From contig NZ_CP119145.1 of assembly GCF_029167625.1 (NCBI RefSeq), positions 6,758,001 to 6,822,000 of the forward strand: 64,000 bases of DNA, written 5' to 3'. Shown in pieces: positions 18,415-28,007 of the stretch. Position 1 is the first letter of the stretch; the number at the start of each line of letters is the position of its first letter. Under the pieces are notes generated by a model, which saw only the letters and a program-made list of their open reading frames with translations, searched no databases and was not told the origin of the DNA. The DNA is from Streptomyces sp. AM 4-1-1. GTDB lineage: Bacteria > Actinomycetota > Actinomycetes > Streptomycetales > Streptomycetaceae. The translations under genes and the position numbers were made by a program.

Positions 18415-18840
18415 TCAGGCGCCAGAATCCGTGCCGCGCCAGGCGGCAGAGGCGCTGAAAAACCTCGTCATCGCCTCGGCGCGACTTGACACTCCGAGTT
18501 TCCGGTAAATCGAATGAAGATTATTCTTTACCGTGCGCTCGGCTATGCCGAGGCTGCGTCCTATCTGTCGGTTCGACATTCCGGTCAACAGTAGATTGAA
18601 AACCTCGCTCTCGCGTTCCGTGAACGATTCAGTTTCTCTGTCCAGAAACACCGTCAATGCTTCTTCGCGTCCAGAGGAAGGATTTTGTGGTGTCTTGATG
18701 AAGGTGTGCGGCGGAGTGGGGTGCGACTCGTACCCATCGACCAGGACCTGCAGTAACTGAGTTATTTCACCGAGGTCTTCGAGTAGTTTCCGTAGGCTGC
18801 ACAAGATCTCCTGATCGTGGGCTCCCTTTTCGTCCGGCAC
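18415..18840 (-). CDS. LuxR-type HTH transcriptional regulator with a TTA codon
   Basis: A 141-residue protein with no receiver or ATPase domain, only a charged N-terminal half and a GerE/LuxR HTH: SFTERESEVFNLLLTGMSNR, QIGRSLGIAERTVKNNLHSI, YRKLGVSSRAEA. Codon 29 (Leu) is TTA at 18754-18756, so translation should need the bldA tRNA. The gene also uses CTA, TTG and ATA-type codons and has lower GC than its neighbours, suggesting later acquisition. It is divergent from the biosynthetic operon starting at 19675 and is the best candidate for its regulator; that link is inferred from position only. Confidence 0.8.
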   Translation of the reverse strand: MPDEKGAHDQEILCSLRKLLEDLGEITQLLQVLVDGYESHPTPPHTFIKTPQNPSSGREEALTVFLDRETESFTERESEVFNLLLTGMSNRQIGRSLGIAERTVKNNLHSIYRKLGVSSRAEAMTRFFSASAAWRGTDSGA

Positions 18841-19674
18841 GACGACGCCCCCTGGGGTAGATTCTGGCGCTCAGAGAAAGGTCAGCGGTTCTGCGGTCCG
18901 AGGCGGGACGGACGGGGTTATTATTCCCTGGTTCTCCGGGCGGTGAACCGCAAATTGGACCGGGTTCCATTTCGGTGATCAACCTCTTTTCCGTGATGAC
19001 GACTCTGACTCACTTTCAGTCCGGCACCACTGGCTCACCTGTGCCCCTGTGGTACCCAAGTCACCACACGACAGCCCGGGGAGGCTTCAGATCGTCGCGC
19101 GATCACCACGGGAGGAGCGATGAGAGAGTGCTGGAAATGTCGATCTACAGGTGTGGTGCGCCTGTGGTTCGTTACGGATCAGTCCCTCTCGGTGCCGGGG
19201 AAAAACGTTTGGAACCAAGGGGCCTGGTGCCGTATCGAAGGTACCGGAAGCCTTGGCGTTTTCGGGTTTGAGGTCAGGGTACCCGTGCCTGCGGACGGCG
19301 GATAATTCAATTACGCCGGAGAACCGGAGACGGGGAAGCCGTGAATTCTGAACCTGTGTGTGGCGCTGCCCAGTTTCTTATGGAGCAGGAAAAGGTTGTC
19401 GGCCAGGTGAGTGCGTCAGGCCGCGATCAGCCGGCGACGGGCAGGTTCGCGAGCGGAACATGTGGACCATGGTGCAGGCCGGCCAGTTGGGCCCGCAGTG
19501 CGGGACCGCAGCCTCATCCCTGCTTCTGGCTCAGTTCCCGAGCGGGCCGGAAGTCAATTCGCTCGCCGGGCTGAGCACGCCGGGTTCGCCCTCGTCCGGT
19601 CTCCTGATCGCTCGTAGGCCGGTGCCGAATTTGTTTTTCCTGCCCCGGTCGGTTGACTCACGAAGGGATTCGAC
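18841..19674. other. 834-bp intergenic region between LuxR gene and biosynthetic operon
   Basis: No gene with convincing codon use was found on either strand. The first 500 bases are poorer in GC than the surroundings, like the LuxR gene. The region must hold the promoters of both divergent units. No clear repeat or operator was recognised. Confidence 0.5.
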
Positions 19675-22600
19675 ATGCCGTCGACGGCGAGCACGCCGAA
19701 CAAACGCGCCCCCGAGCACGTCCGCGCGTGCGGCGCCACCAGCACCGGTTATCCGCGCGACGCCCTCCTTTCGGCCCTGTTCTCCGAACAGGCGCTACGA
19801 TCCCCGGACAGCGATGCCCTGGTGTGGAGCGACGGCCGCTGGACGTTTCGGGACCTGCACGGCCGAGTGCGCCGGGCCGCCGCGCAGCTGCGCGCCCGTG
19901 GCGTCGGTGACGGCGACATCGTCGCCGTGCTGCTGGGACGCTCCCCCCAGTCGGTGATGACCGCGCTCGCCATCCTGGAAGCAGGCGCCGTCTACCTGCC
20001 CCTCGATCCCCGTACACCCGAGAAGCGGCTTGTCGCGGTGGCTCAGGACGCGAAGATCAAGTACCTCGTGGCCACGCCGGACACCGCTGTTCCCCAGGCT
20101 CTTCGACTCTTGGTTGTCACCACCCATGACTTGGAGGAGGAACCACGGGCGCAGGCCCCGCGACGGACAGCCGGACGCATGGCGACGGACGCCGCGTATC
20201 TCATATACACCTCCGGCTCGACCGGTGCGCCCAAGGGCGTGCTGTGCTCCCACCGAGGGCTGGTGCGCTTCGTGACCGCCGATCACCCGGCGGTTCCGGG
20301 GCCCGGTGACCGCCTCCTCGCCACGACGAACCCGACGTTCGACGTCTCGTGCTACGAGATCTTCTGCACCTTGCTCAACGGGGGATGTCTGGTTCTGCCG
20401 GCCCCTGACGACCTGCTCGACACCGAGGCACTGGCGCAGCGCCTCCGGCGCGATCGCATCACGACCCTGTGGCTGAGCGCCGGTCTGTTCCACCTTCACG
20501 CGCAGACGGCACCACACATGTTCTCCGGCCTGCGATGTCTGATGGTGGGGGGTGACACGATCAGCCCCGGAGCCGTCCGCGCCGTGCTGGCCCAGGGCGC
20601 GCCGACCACTCTGGTCAACGCCTACGGGCCGACGGAGAACAGCGTCATCAGCACCTCCCACACGATCCGCGCACTGTCACGGCACGCGGAACTCGTGCCC
20701 ATCGGCACGCCGGTGTCCGCCACCACGGCCTACGTGGTCCGCCGGGACGGCAGCCCGGCCGAGGCAGGAGAGGAGGGGGAACTCTGGCTCGGCGGAGACG
20801 GCGTGGCGATGGGGTATCTCAACGACCCGAGGCGGACCGCGGAGCGCTTCGTCCCCGACCGCTACGGAAACGATCCACAGGGCCGCCTCTACCGGACGGG
20901 CGACATGGTGCGCCGGCGTGCGGACGGAGTGCTGGAGTTTCTTGGGCGCAGGGACAGGCAGGTGAAACTGCGGGGCTTCCGGGTGGAGTTGGACGAGGTC
21001 GAGGCCGTGCTGTCCACCCACCCCGACGTCCGGCAGGCCGCCGTCGACGTACTGGGTGAAGGGCCGGGAGAACACCTCGGCGCAGCTGTGGTCTGCTCTC
21101 CCCACGCGGATGCCGCCGCACTCGTCCCACACCTGTACGAGCATGTCCGGGACCGTCTGCCGGCACACATGGTGCCCAGCAGGCTCGTCTGCGTCTCCGA
21201 TCTGCCTCTGACGACCAGTGGCAAGGCGGACCGTGACCGTCTCCTGGCCCAGCTCTCCCGGCCGGAAGCAGGCCCCCGTGGTGGCACGGCGCCGGAAGGC
21301 GCGGACGAGACCGCCGTCGAGCGGATCTGGTGCGAAGCCCTGGGTAAGGACGCCGCGGTGCGAGGCGACGACTTCTTCGCGCTGGGCGGTACCTCGCTCA
21401 TGGCGACGCAGGTCGCCACGGCCACTCGCCGCGGCTTCGGCATCGATCCGAAGCACGGCAGGGAACTCATCCGTGTTCTGTTGAGCAATCCGACACTCGG
21501 CGCGTTCGCCCGGCAGGCACGGGAACTCGCCGATCAAGGCGCGACCCAGGTGCCACGCGAGACCACGGACTTCCATGCCGAGGCGCGACTGGAACGGGCG
21601 CCCTCTTTCGCCGGCCCGCTGCCCGACGTAGGACGCCCGGGCACGGTGTTCATCACCGGCGGCACAGGCTTCCTCGGCGTCCACCTCATCGACCGGCTCC
21701 TCCGGGCCGGTGCGGAACGCGTCCACTGCCTCACCCGCACGCGAGACGCGTCACGCGGCGCCGCGCGCATCGCGGCCAGGACCCGACGCCACGGATTGGA
21801 CCCGCGACGCGTGAACGACCGGGTCACGGCGGTCCCGGGCGAGTTGTCCGCCGAACGGTTCGGCCTGGACAGGACCGCCTGGGAACGGCTGGCACGGGAA
21901 AGCGACCTCATCGTGCACTGCGGCGCACAGGTCAACTTCGCCTACCCCTACGAAGCACTGGCTCCGACCAACGTCGGCGGCACCCGCACGGTCATCGAAC
22001 TGGCCGCCGCGCACCGGCTCAAGCCCGTACACCACATCTCCACCGTCGGTGTCATCGCCGGATTCGGCCTCGCCGGCGTCCGGCACGTGACGGAGGAGAC
22101 GCCACTCGCCCACCCCGACCGGCTGTCGCTCGGCTACATCGAGACCAAATGGGTCGCCGAGAAGATGATGACGGAGGCCGCACACCAGGGGCTCCCTCTG
22201 TCGATCCACCGCCCCTACGAGATCACGGGCACACGTGACCGGGGCGTATGGAACACCGACACCATGATGTGCGCGCTGTTCCGCACGATCGCGGAGTCCG
22301 GTGTGGCCCCCGACGTGCCGCTGCCGCTCAACTTCGTCCCGGTGGACTACACAGCCGACGTCATCACCCGGGTGATCACCCACGAGAAGCCCGACGGCCG
22401 CGTCTACCACCTCACCAATCCCCAGGAGGCACAGCTCCCCCTCCTGGTCGACCGTCTGCGCGCCGCTTCCTACCGTGTGCGGGCGGTCGGATACGAGGAA
22501 TGGGTGGACGGGATCGTCCAGGCGACCAGCGAGGACCCCCAGCACCCGATGGCGCCGTACGTCCAGATGTTCGCCGAACCCATGACCGGCACGGACATCG

Positions 22601-22788
22601 CCATCGAGCAGATGTACCTCTCCGGCACGTTCCCCGACCTCAGCCGTGACAACGCTGACCGGGTGACGGCCGAGGCCGGCCTGGTGTGCCCGCCGGTAGA
22701 CGACCGGCTGATCGACCTCTACCTCGGCCACCTGCTGGAAAGCGGGTACCTACCGCCGCCGGAGGTGACCCGCGGTTCCTCCTCCTGA
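19675..22788 (+). CDS. stand-alone NRPS-like protein: adenylation - carrier - thioester reductase
   Basis: A 1037-residue protein with three domains. The adenylation domain (about 20-520) has YLIYTSGSTGAPKGV near residue 175, FDVSCYEIF (keeping the Asp that binds the substrate amine), NAYGPTENS, YRTGDMVRR and LPLTTSGKADR. The carrier domain has DDFFALGGTSLMATQ with the pantetheine Ser at 574. The C-terminal reductase (from about 655) has GGTGFLG at the NADPH site and YIETK (catalytic Tyr/Lys) near 821. There is no condensation domain, so it should activate one amino acid and release it as an aldehyde or alcohol. I did not assign a specificity code. It heads a six-gene operon. Confidence 0.9.
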   Translation: MPSTASTPNKRAPEHVRACGATSTGYPRDALLSALFSEQALRSPDSDALVWSDGRWTFRDLHGRVRRAAAQLRARGVGDGDIVAVLLGRSPQSVMTALAILEAGAVYLPLDPRTPEKRLVAVAQDAKIKYLVATPDTAVPQALRLLVVTTHDLEEEPRAQAPRRTAGRMATDAAYLIYTSGSTGAPKGVLCSHRGLVRFVTADHPAVPGPGDRLLATTNPTFDVSCYEIFCTLLNGGCLVLPAPDDLLDTEALAQRLRRDRITTLWLSAGLFHLHAQTAPHMFSGLRCLMVGGDTISPGAVRAVLAQGAPTTLVNAYGPTENSVISTSHTIRALSRHAELVPIGTPVSATTAYVVRRDGSPAEAGEEGELWLGGDGVAMGYLNDPRRTAERFVPDRYGNDPQGRLYRTGDMVRRRADGVLEFLGRRDRQVKLRGFRVELDEVEAVLSTHPDVRQAAVDVLGEGPGEHLGAAVVCSPHADAAALVPHLYEHVRDRLPAHMVPSRLVCVSDLPLTTSGKADRDRLLAQLSRPEAGPRGGTAPEGADETAVERIWCEALGKDAAVRGDDFFALGGTSLMATQVATATRRGFGIDPKHGRELIRVLLSNPTLGAFARQARELADQGATQVPRETTDFHAEARLERAPSFAGPLPDVGRPGTVFITGGTGFLGVHLIDRLLRAGAERVHCLTRTRDASRGAARIAARTRRHGLDPRRVNDRVTAVPGELSAERFGLDRTAWERLARESDLIVHCGAQVNFAYPYEALAPTNVGGTRTVIELAAAHRLKPVHHISTVGVIAGFGLAGVRHVTEETPLAHPDRLSLGYIETKWVAEKMMTEAAHQGLPLSIHRPYEITGTRDRGVWNTDTMMCALFRTIAESGVAPDVPLPLNFVPVDYTADVITRVITHEKPDGRVYHLTNPQEAQLPLLVDRLRAASYRVRAVGYEEWVDGIVQATSEDPQHPMAPYVQMFAEPMTGTDIAIEQMYLSGTFPDLSRDNADRVTAEAGLVCPPVDDRLIDLYLGHLLESGYLPPPEVTRGSSS

Positions 22789-22846
22789 GTTGTCCGTCAC
22801 CCGCGCCACCGGCCCGCATGTCATCGACGCATTGGAAGGGAATCAC

Positions 22847-23515
22847 ATGAGCACTCAAGGTCACGGCGACGCCAGGACCCTGGCTGACGATGTCCGGCAG
22901 ACCCTCTCCGGGACAGCTCCCGGCAGTCCTCTCGTACTGGCCCCAGTGACCGGTCCCGGTGCCGTCGAGCCGTTACGGCGCCTGGTCGCGATCGAGTACC
23001 AGTCGCACGCTGTGGAACTCGTCGCGTACGGAACCCTGCTGGCCCGGTTCCCCCACAGGCCCGCCGCCGAGCTGTGGCTGACCGTGGGAGGAATCGTCCA
23101 CGGCGCGACTCCCAAGCTGCTACGGGTGGCGCGCGCACTGGGGATGAGGGAAACCGACCTGGTGCGCTGGCCGGCGGACTTCGGCGCCTACTCCTTCCAC
23201 AGTGCCATGTCCTGGATCGCGGCATCAGGAAGCCAGGCGGCAGCAGCCCTGGCGGCCCACACCGACATGAAGGTCTACTACTCCGGCGCCACCGCCGTCG
23301 CGCGACGCCTGCGTGAGACGGATGCCCAGGTCCCGCAGGAATTCATCGACTACTACGACGACCCCGGCGACGACGCGCTGAACGAGCTCGCCCTGACGGT
23401 GGCGCAGGACGGCCTTGACCGCGGCGACGACCCCCAGGAAGCGCTGTTCCACGCCCACCGCATCGCGGACGCGCTGCGTGAGGTGTGGAGGGTCGCGGCG
23501 CCCGGAACGGCCTGA
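22847..23515 (+). CDS. TenA/heme-oxygenase-like fold protein (putative)
   Basis: From ATG 22847 (GGAAGGG 7 bases upstream) the product is 222 residues and almost wholly helical. Segments such as [40 protein letters not shown] and FHAHRIADALREVWRVA are spaced like the TenA/PqqC/heme-oxygenase-like superfamily, whose diiron branch (HDO) performs oxidations in several natural-product pathways. Conserved Glu/His pairs are present, but I cannot assign all ligands by eye. In this operon it would be the obvious tailoring oxidase if the fold is right. Confidence 0.5.
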   Translation: MSTQGHGDARTLADDVRQTLSGTAPGSPLVLAPVTGPGAVEPLRRLVAIEYQSHAVELVAYGTLLARFPHRPAAELWLTVGGIVHGATPKLLRVARALGMRETDLVRWPADFGAYSFHSAMSWIAASGSQAAAALAAHTDMKVYYSGATAVARRLRETDAQVPQEFIDYYDDPGDDALNELALTVAQDGLDRGDDPQEALFHAHRIADALREVWRVAAPGTA

Positions 23516-23585
23516 GCCCATGTGGTGTGGCGGTGTCGGATCGCAGTCCCGGCGCCGCACCACCTGTCGGAAGGGAAGGAAACCA

Positions 23586-24503
23586 TTGAACAGCGTCAAC
23601 GATCCGGCGTACGAGGTGCTCCCGGCCCACCGCGGCGACTCGTTCCGTGAACACGTCGTGCGGGCCTACGAGGACGCCCCGAGCGACTGGCAGAAAGTCC
23701 TCGGCGATCAACTGCACTTCCAGTGGGGTGTCTTCGACCACCCCGACTCGCCCCGCCCCGTGTCACTGGACGAGGCCGGGCTCAGGCACCTGGAGCGGCA
23801 ACTCGCCATAGCCACCGGCCTCGGACCCGAACACTCCACGCCCGGGCGCGTTCTGGATGTGGGATGCGGTTGGGGAGCAACACTGCGGCACCTCGCGCGG
23901 GTCTTCCCCGACTGCCGGCGACTGGACGGCATCAACATCAGCGCGGAGCAGCTCGCCCATTGCGCGGAACACGTACGCGGGGCGGACCGCCGCGTACACC
24001 TGTACCTCTGCGACGCCGCCGACATCGCCGCGCTGCCTGACGCCGAACAGCCCTACGATCTGGTGGTCGTCCGAGGCACCATCACACACTTCCCCCCGGA
24101 GGTGTACGAGACCGCGACCGAGGCCCTGGCACAGCGCATGCGGCCCGGGGCCCTGCTCGTCATCTCCGAGACGCTCTACAGCGAAGAGTTTCTGGCCGAC
24201 GAGCGGCCCCTGCCCTCGGACACGGACCATCTCGCCCTGGGCCACCGCAAGTCACTCCGGTACGTCACCGACGTCCTGCGGGACAGGGGATTCGATGTCC
24301 GGGACCAGCGGGTGCTTCCCTCCGCGGAAGACGCCGCGCGATGGGTCCTGGAGCTGAAGAGCAACATCGATGTCCACTTCCCGGAGGAGGCGAGCCCGCC
24401 CCTTGAGGCGATCCGGAGCATGGCCGCGACCCTCGCCGTCGTCCTGCTCCAGCACGAGGCGTCGGTGCACAGCATCGTGGCCGAAAGGCGCGAGGCCGCC
24501 TGA
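23586..24503 (+). CDS. class I SAM-dependent methyltransferase
   Basis: A TTG start at 23586 behind GGAAGG gives 305 residues. The SAM-binding motif I is VLDVGCGWGATLRHLA (about residue 94), followed by the acidic loop at LDGINISAEQL, LCDAADIAALP and PYDLVVVRGTITHFP. About 90 residues precede the core domain, as in cyclopropane-synthase-like and small-molecule methyltransferases. The acceptor atom is unknown. It lies 70 bases after the TenA-like gene within the operon. Confidence 0.85.
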   Translation: MNSVNDPAYEVLPAHRGDSFREHVVRAYEDAPSDWQKVLGDQLHFQWGVFDHPDSPRPVSLDEAGLRHLERQLAIATGLGPEHSTPGRVLDVGCGWGATLRHLARVFPDCRRLDGINISAEQLAHCAEHVRGADRRVHLYLCDAADIAALPDAEQPYDLVVVRGTITHFPPEVYETATEALAQRMRPGALLVISETLYSEEFLADERPLPSDTDHLALGHRKSLRYVTDVLRDRGFDVRDQRVLPSAEDAARWVLELKSNIDVHFPEEASPPLEAIRSMAATLAVVLLQHEASVHSIVAERREAA

Positions 24504-24769
24504 ATCGGGCGCCCGCGGCAGTCGGGGCGACAGCGACGTCGTCGTACGCGGTCCCCAGGCGCCTCCCACAAGCAGTTGCCGCTGCCCCGGTCAGTCCGAA
24601 GACGGAAGTGGCGGCAACTCGCCGCGGGAGCGGTGCGGGACGGATCGGACCAGGGCGATGACCCACGGGAAGCCCTTCTCACGGCGCGACTTCCGGAGGA
24701 GGGCTTCTGGGGGAGTGCGGTTACGGCATGAAAGCGCCGTGACCGTGCTTCCTCACCACAGGAGGCATG

Positions 24770-26029
24770 ATGAGAATCGGCATTGCGGGTGCGGGGACAG
24801 CGGGCCTCACCACGGCGTGGCTGCTGTCCGGCAGCCACGAGATCGTGTTGCTGGAGGAACGCGGCACTCCGGGAGGCGACGCGCGCACCGTCAGCGTTGG
24901 CACCGGCGCCGGCACAGTCTGTCCAGACCTCGGGGTCCATGAGGTGTCGGACCAATTCCCACTGTGGTCGCGCCTGATGAGAGCGGCCGGCCTCGGACCG
25001 GACGACCTGCTGTCGGTTCCCGCCTCCCGCACCCTGCGGCACAGCGGCGACGCCCGTCCCTATCTGGTCAGCCCTCACACCGTGCGGGAGGACAGGCACC
25101 GTGAGGTGATCCTCGGCCCGGCATGGGAGGCACTGAACCGTCTGTTCCTTGAGGCATCTCGTTGGGAGGAAGAAGACCTCGACGGCGAGATCACTGTCGA
25201 GGAGGCGGCCGACTGGCCGACTCTCCCCGGCGCTCTGCGGGACGACGTGATCCACGCCCTGCCGGCCTCCGTGTTCGGCTGCGGCATCCGCGAGGTGCCG
25301 GGGCTCGCCGCCCGGGGCGTCGGCGGATTCTTCGCCCGTCCCGAACCGTCCACTTCCGAAGCCGCCCCGACGCAGAACGTGCGAGGCGGCACCCAGAAGC
25401 TCGCCCTCGCGCTGATCGATCAGCTGAGAACCACAGAGGTCCACCTGCGGGCCCGGCTGCACCGGCTGGACCGGGACGGCGACCGCTTCACGATGACCGA
25501 GACGTCGGGGCGGACTCATTCGGTGGACGCGGTCGTCTTCGCCACGCCTGCTCATGCCGCGGCAGCGGCGCTCCGGTCCCTCGGGGGCAGCAGCCGTCTG
25601 CGCGCGATCCTCGACTCCTTCACCTATCAGGAACTCGTCTACGCCGCGCACCTGGACCCCTTCGGCATGCCGCAGGAGCGCAGGCACTGGTCCACCACCA
25701 ACGTGACCGTGCACGACGGATGGAGCGAGACCACTACCTGGTACGGGCCGGGCCACGGTGCCGACGTGTTCGTCAGCCAGATCACCCATCGCGGCCCGCA
25801 GCCCGGCCGCGAGGTCGCCCGGACGTCCTTCCGCACCCCCCTCCCCACTCCGGCGGCGCACCGGGCACGCCGACGCCTGACGCAGTGCCAGGGCGAGGGC
25901 GGTCTGTACTTCGTGGGCGCGTACACCCGCGCCCTGGGTTCCCAGGAAGCCGCAGTGGCCTCCGCTCTCGACGTGGCCCGCCGTCTCGCCCGCCCCGGCC
26001 CTCGTCTGCGCCAACTCACCGTCCGATAA
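24770..26029 (+). CDS. FAD-dependent oxidoreductase, amine oxidase-like
   Basis: The start is one of two adjacent ATGs (24767 or 24770); AGGAGG lies so close that the second is preferred, giving 419 residues. The dinucleotide motif GIAGAGTAGLTTAWLL is followed by the acidic LLEER that binds the FAD ribose, and the C-terminal GLYFVGAYTRALGSQEAAVAS is the second FAD motif of the amine oxidase/NAD_binding_8 group. Related flavoproteins oxidise amines or desaturate bonds. The 263 bases upstream are free of genes and may carry an internal promoter. Confidence 0.82.
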   Translation: MRIGIAGAGTAGLTTAWLLSGSHEIVLLEERGTPGGDARTVSVGTGAGTVCPDLGVHEVSDQFPLWSRLMRAAGLGPDDLLSVPASRTLRHSGDARPYLVSPHTVREDRHREVILGPAWEALNRLFLEASRWEEEDLDGEITVEEAADWPTLPGALRDDVIHALPASVFGCGIREVPGLAARGVGGFFARPEPSTSEAAPTQNVRGGTQKLALALIDQLRTTEVHLRARLHRLDRDGDRFTMTETSGRTHSVDAVVFATPAHAAAAALRSLGGSSRLRAILDSFTYQELVYAAHLDPFGMPQERRHWSTTNVTVHDGWSETTTWYGPGHGADVFVSQITHRGPQPGREVARTSFRTPLPTPAAHRARRRLTQCQGEGGLYFVGAYTRALGSQEAAVASALDVARRLARPGPRLRQLTVR

Positions 26030-26041
26030 GGAGAACCCGCC

Positions 26042-26842
26042 ATGACCGAACCGAACACTCCCGTCTTCCACGACCGGAACTCCTACGTCGCGGATCTGAT
26101 CGTCCCGTGCGTGGACGTGACCGGAGGACGTACCGAGAAGCCCTCGCGGATACCGGGGCTGCCCGATCCCCGGGACGTCGTCGGCGTAGCCGCCACCTAT
26201 GCGCGCGACGGCGCCACCAAGCTCTTCGTCGACGTGACCGATCCCTGGGAGCGCGCCGACGACTTTCTCCGTCCCCTGGTGAGTCGCCTCAAAGGCACCG
26301 GCATGTCTCCCCTGGTCTCGGTCGGGCACGGTGTCGTCCCCACCGCCGACCACGTCGGGCGCTTGCTGGACGCCGGGGCCGACGCCGTCTCCGTCAGCAC
26401 CAGCGTGATCGACAACCCGGACGACGTGAAGGAGGCCATCGACCGCTACGGGGCCGAACGCTTCGTCGTCGTCATCAACAGTCGCCCGCGCGGGAGCGGC
26501 GGGTGGGAAGTGTACACACACAACGGTACGAGGAACTCCTCGATCGACGCCGTGGAACTGGCCCGCAGGCTCGGAGAACTCCACGTCGGCGCCGTCCTGC
26601 CGAACGCCGTCGACAGGGAGGGAGTCGGCAAGGGCTTCGACCTGGAACTGACCCGCACCATCGCGGAAGCGTCAGGGCTTCCCGTCATCGCCTCCGGCGG
26701 GTGCGGCGCACTGGAGCACCTCACGGAGGCATTGAGCAAAGGCGGGGCCACCTATGTCCTGGTGAACTCGATGGTGCACGGCGGGAAGTTCTCCATCGCC
26801 GACATCCGCGATTCGCTCCTGGCCAGTTCGTCCTTCGCGTAG
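26042..26842 (+). CDS. HisF-like (beta/alpha)8 barrel cyclase paralogue
   Basis: A 266-residue barrel clearly related to HisF (imidazole glycerol phosphate synthase cyclase subunit): IVPCVDVTGGRTEKPSRIPG at the start, with D25 aligned to the HisF catalytic Asp11, then LFVDVTDPWERADDF, AVLPNAVDREGVGKGFDLEL and IASGGCGALEHL. The position of the second catalytic residue, Asp130 of HisF, is Asn146 here (VVVINSR), and the phosphate loop GGGI has become GHGVV. No HisH glutaminase is encoded nearby. It is therefore unlikely to serve histidine synthesis. A changed ring-forming or ammonia-dependent reaction in this operon is my inference. Confidence 0.8.
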   Translation: MTEPNTPVFHDRNSYVADLIVPCVDVTGGRTEKPSRIPGLPDPRDVVGVAATYARDGATKLFVDVTDPWERADDFLRPLVSRLKGTGMSPLVSVGHGVVPTADHVGRLLDAGADAVSVSTSVIDNPDDVKEAIDRYGAERFVVVINSRPRGSGGWEVYTHNGTRNSSIDAVELARRLGELHVGAVLPNAVDREGVGKGFDLELTRTIAEASGLPVIASGGCGALEHLTEALSKGGATYVLVNSMVHGGKFSIADIRDSLLASSSFA

Positions 26843-26851
26843 GGGGTACTC

Positions 26852-27850
26852 ATGCGCGCCGTTGTCTTCGACCGCCACGGCGATCCGGCCGAACGTCTGT
26901 TCCTCACGGAGCTGCCACTGCCCGACACACCACCGGGAACGGTCCGGCTACGCCTGCGAGCACGGCCGGTGAACCCTTCCGACGTCCTGTTCGTCCAGGG
27001 GGACTACGGGCGGCCGGCCTCCTTCACCCGCGTCAGCGGCAGCGCCGTCAGCCCCGTCGGGTTCGAGGGCGCAGGCATCGTCGATCAGGCCGGTCCGGGA
27101 GTCCTGCTGGAGCAGGGCACCCGTGCGGCAGTCGCCGTCACGGGCACCTGGCAGGAGTACGTCACCGTCCCCCAGGACGCCGTCATCCCGGTCCCGGCCG
27201 GTCTGCCGCTCGACATCGCCTGTCAGTTCACGGTGAATCCCTTCACCGCCCATCTGCTCCTGGCCGATCTCGGAACAGAACCGGGCGACACCCTCCTCCT
27301 GACGGCGAGCACGTCGTCAGTGAGCCAGATGCTCATCCGCCTGGCACTCGACCGGGGTGTCCGCTGTGTCTGCCTGGCTCGCGACGCCCAACAAGCGTCC
27401 CGGCTCCGGAATCTCGGGGCTGAACACGTCGTGTCGACCGACGGCCCGGACGACGTGGTCGTCCACAGGGTCCGGGACGCAGCGGGAACGGGAGGCGTGG
27501 CCGCGGCCCTGGACGCGGTCGGCGGACGGCAGGGAGCGCTGGCCCTGCGCTGCCTACGCGACGGCGGGCGCCACATCGTCTACGGCTTCAGACCCGGCCA
27601 CCCGCTCCCCCTGCCGCCCTTCGACCTCGTCTTCCGGGGGGTGAGCGTGGAAGGCTTCTGGCTGCCACAGCACATGGAACGGCTGAGCCCCCCGGCACTT
27701 CGGGAAGTGACCTCAACCATCGCCCGACAACTCGCCGATCACACCCTGGCGGCCCCCGTGGAGACCCACTACGATCTCGCCGACATCCACCACGCCATCG
27801 CCCACCACCTGCGCCCCGGCCGCAGCGGGAAGATCGTGCTCACCGGTTGA
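26852..27850 (+). CDS. medium-chain (MDR) quinone/enoyl reductase-like oxidoreductase
   Basis: A 332-residue zinc-free MDR protein similar to quinone oxidoreductases and trans-2-enoyl-CoA reductases. It has an N-terminal GroES-like domain (VRLRLRARPVNPSDVLFVQG, VGFEGAGIVDQAG), a nucleotide-binding region with altered glycine motif (LLLTASTSSVSQMLIRLALD), and AALDAVGGRQGALALRCLRD. The Cys/His zinc ligands of alcohol dehydrogenases are absent. It is the last gene of the operon, 9 bases after the HisF paralogue. About 157 bases further on, the thiopeptide operon ends from the other strand. Confidence 0.85.
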   Translation: MRAVVFDRHGDPAERLFLTELPLPDTPPGTVRLRLRARPVNPSDVLFVQGDYGRPASFTRVSGSAVSPVGFEGAGIVDQAGPGVLLEQGTRAAVAVTGTWQEYVTVPQDAVIPVPAGLPLDIACQFTVNPFTAHLLLADLGTEPGDTLLLTASTSSVSQMLIRLALDRGVRCVCLARDAQQASRLRNLGAEHVVSTDGPDDVVVHRVRDAAGTGGVAAALDAVGGRQGALALRCLRDGGRHIVYGFRPGHPLPLPPFDLVFRGVSVEGFWLPQHMERLSPPALREVTSTIARQLADHTLAAPVETHYDLADIHHAIAHHLRPGRSGKIVLTG

Positions 27851-28007
27851 CGAAACCCACCTCCCGGACGGACGGGAACACGGCGCCGGCCGCGTGGAGC
27901 GCCGTGTCCAGGGCCGAGCCCTCCCCGGTGTCCTCCCCGAACCCGCCCTGACAGGCACGTCCGTCACCCGGCGCGTGGATGCTCCTCTGCGGCGGCCTCG
28001 GAGAAGG

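Noticed and set aside
24176..26584. 802-codon minus-strand frame opposite the methyltransferase and FAD genes
   Set aside because: Antisense artefact of high GC third positions; no motif and no ribosome site.
25162..27423. 753-codon plus-strand open frame across the FAD oxidoreductase and HisF-like genes
   Set aside because: It is a shadow frame with Arg/Pro-rich translation; two well-supported genes occupy the other frame.
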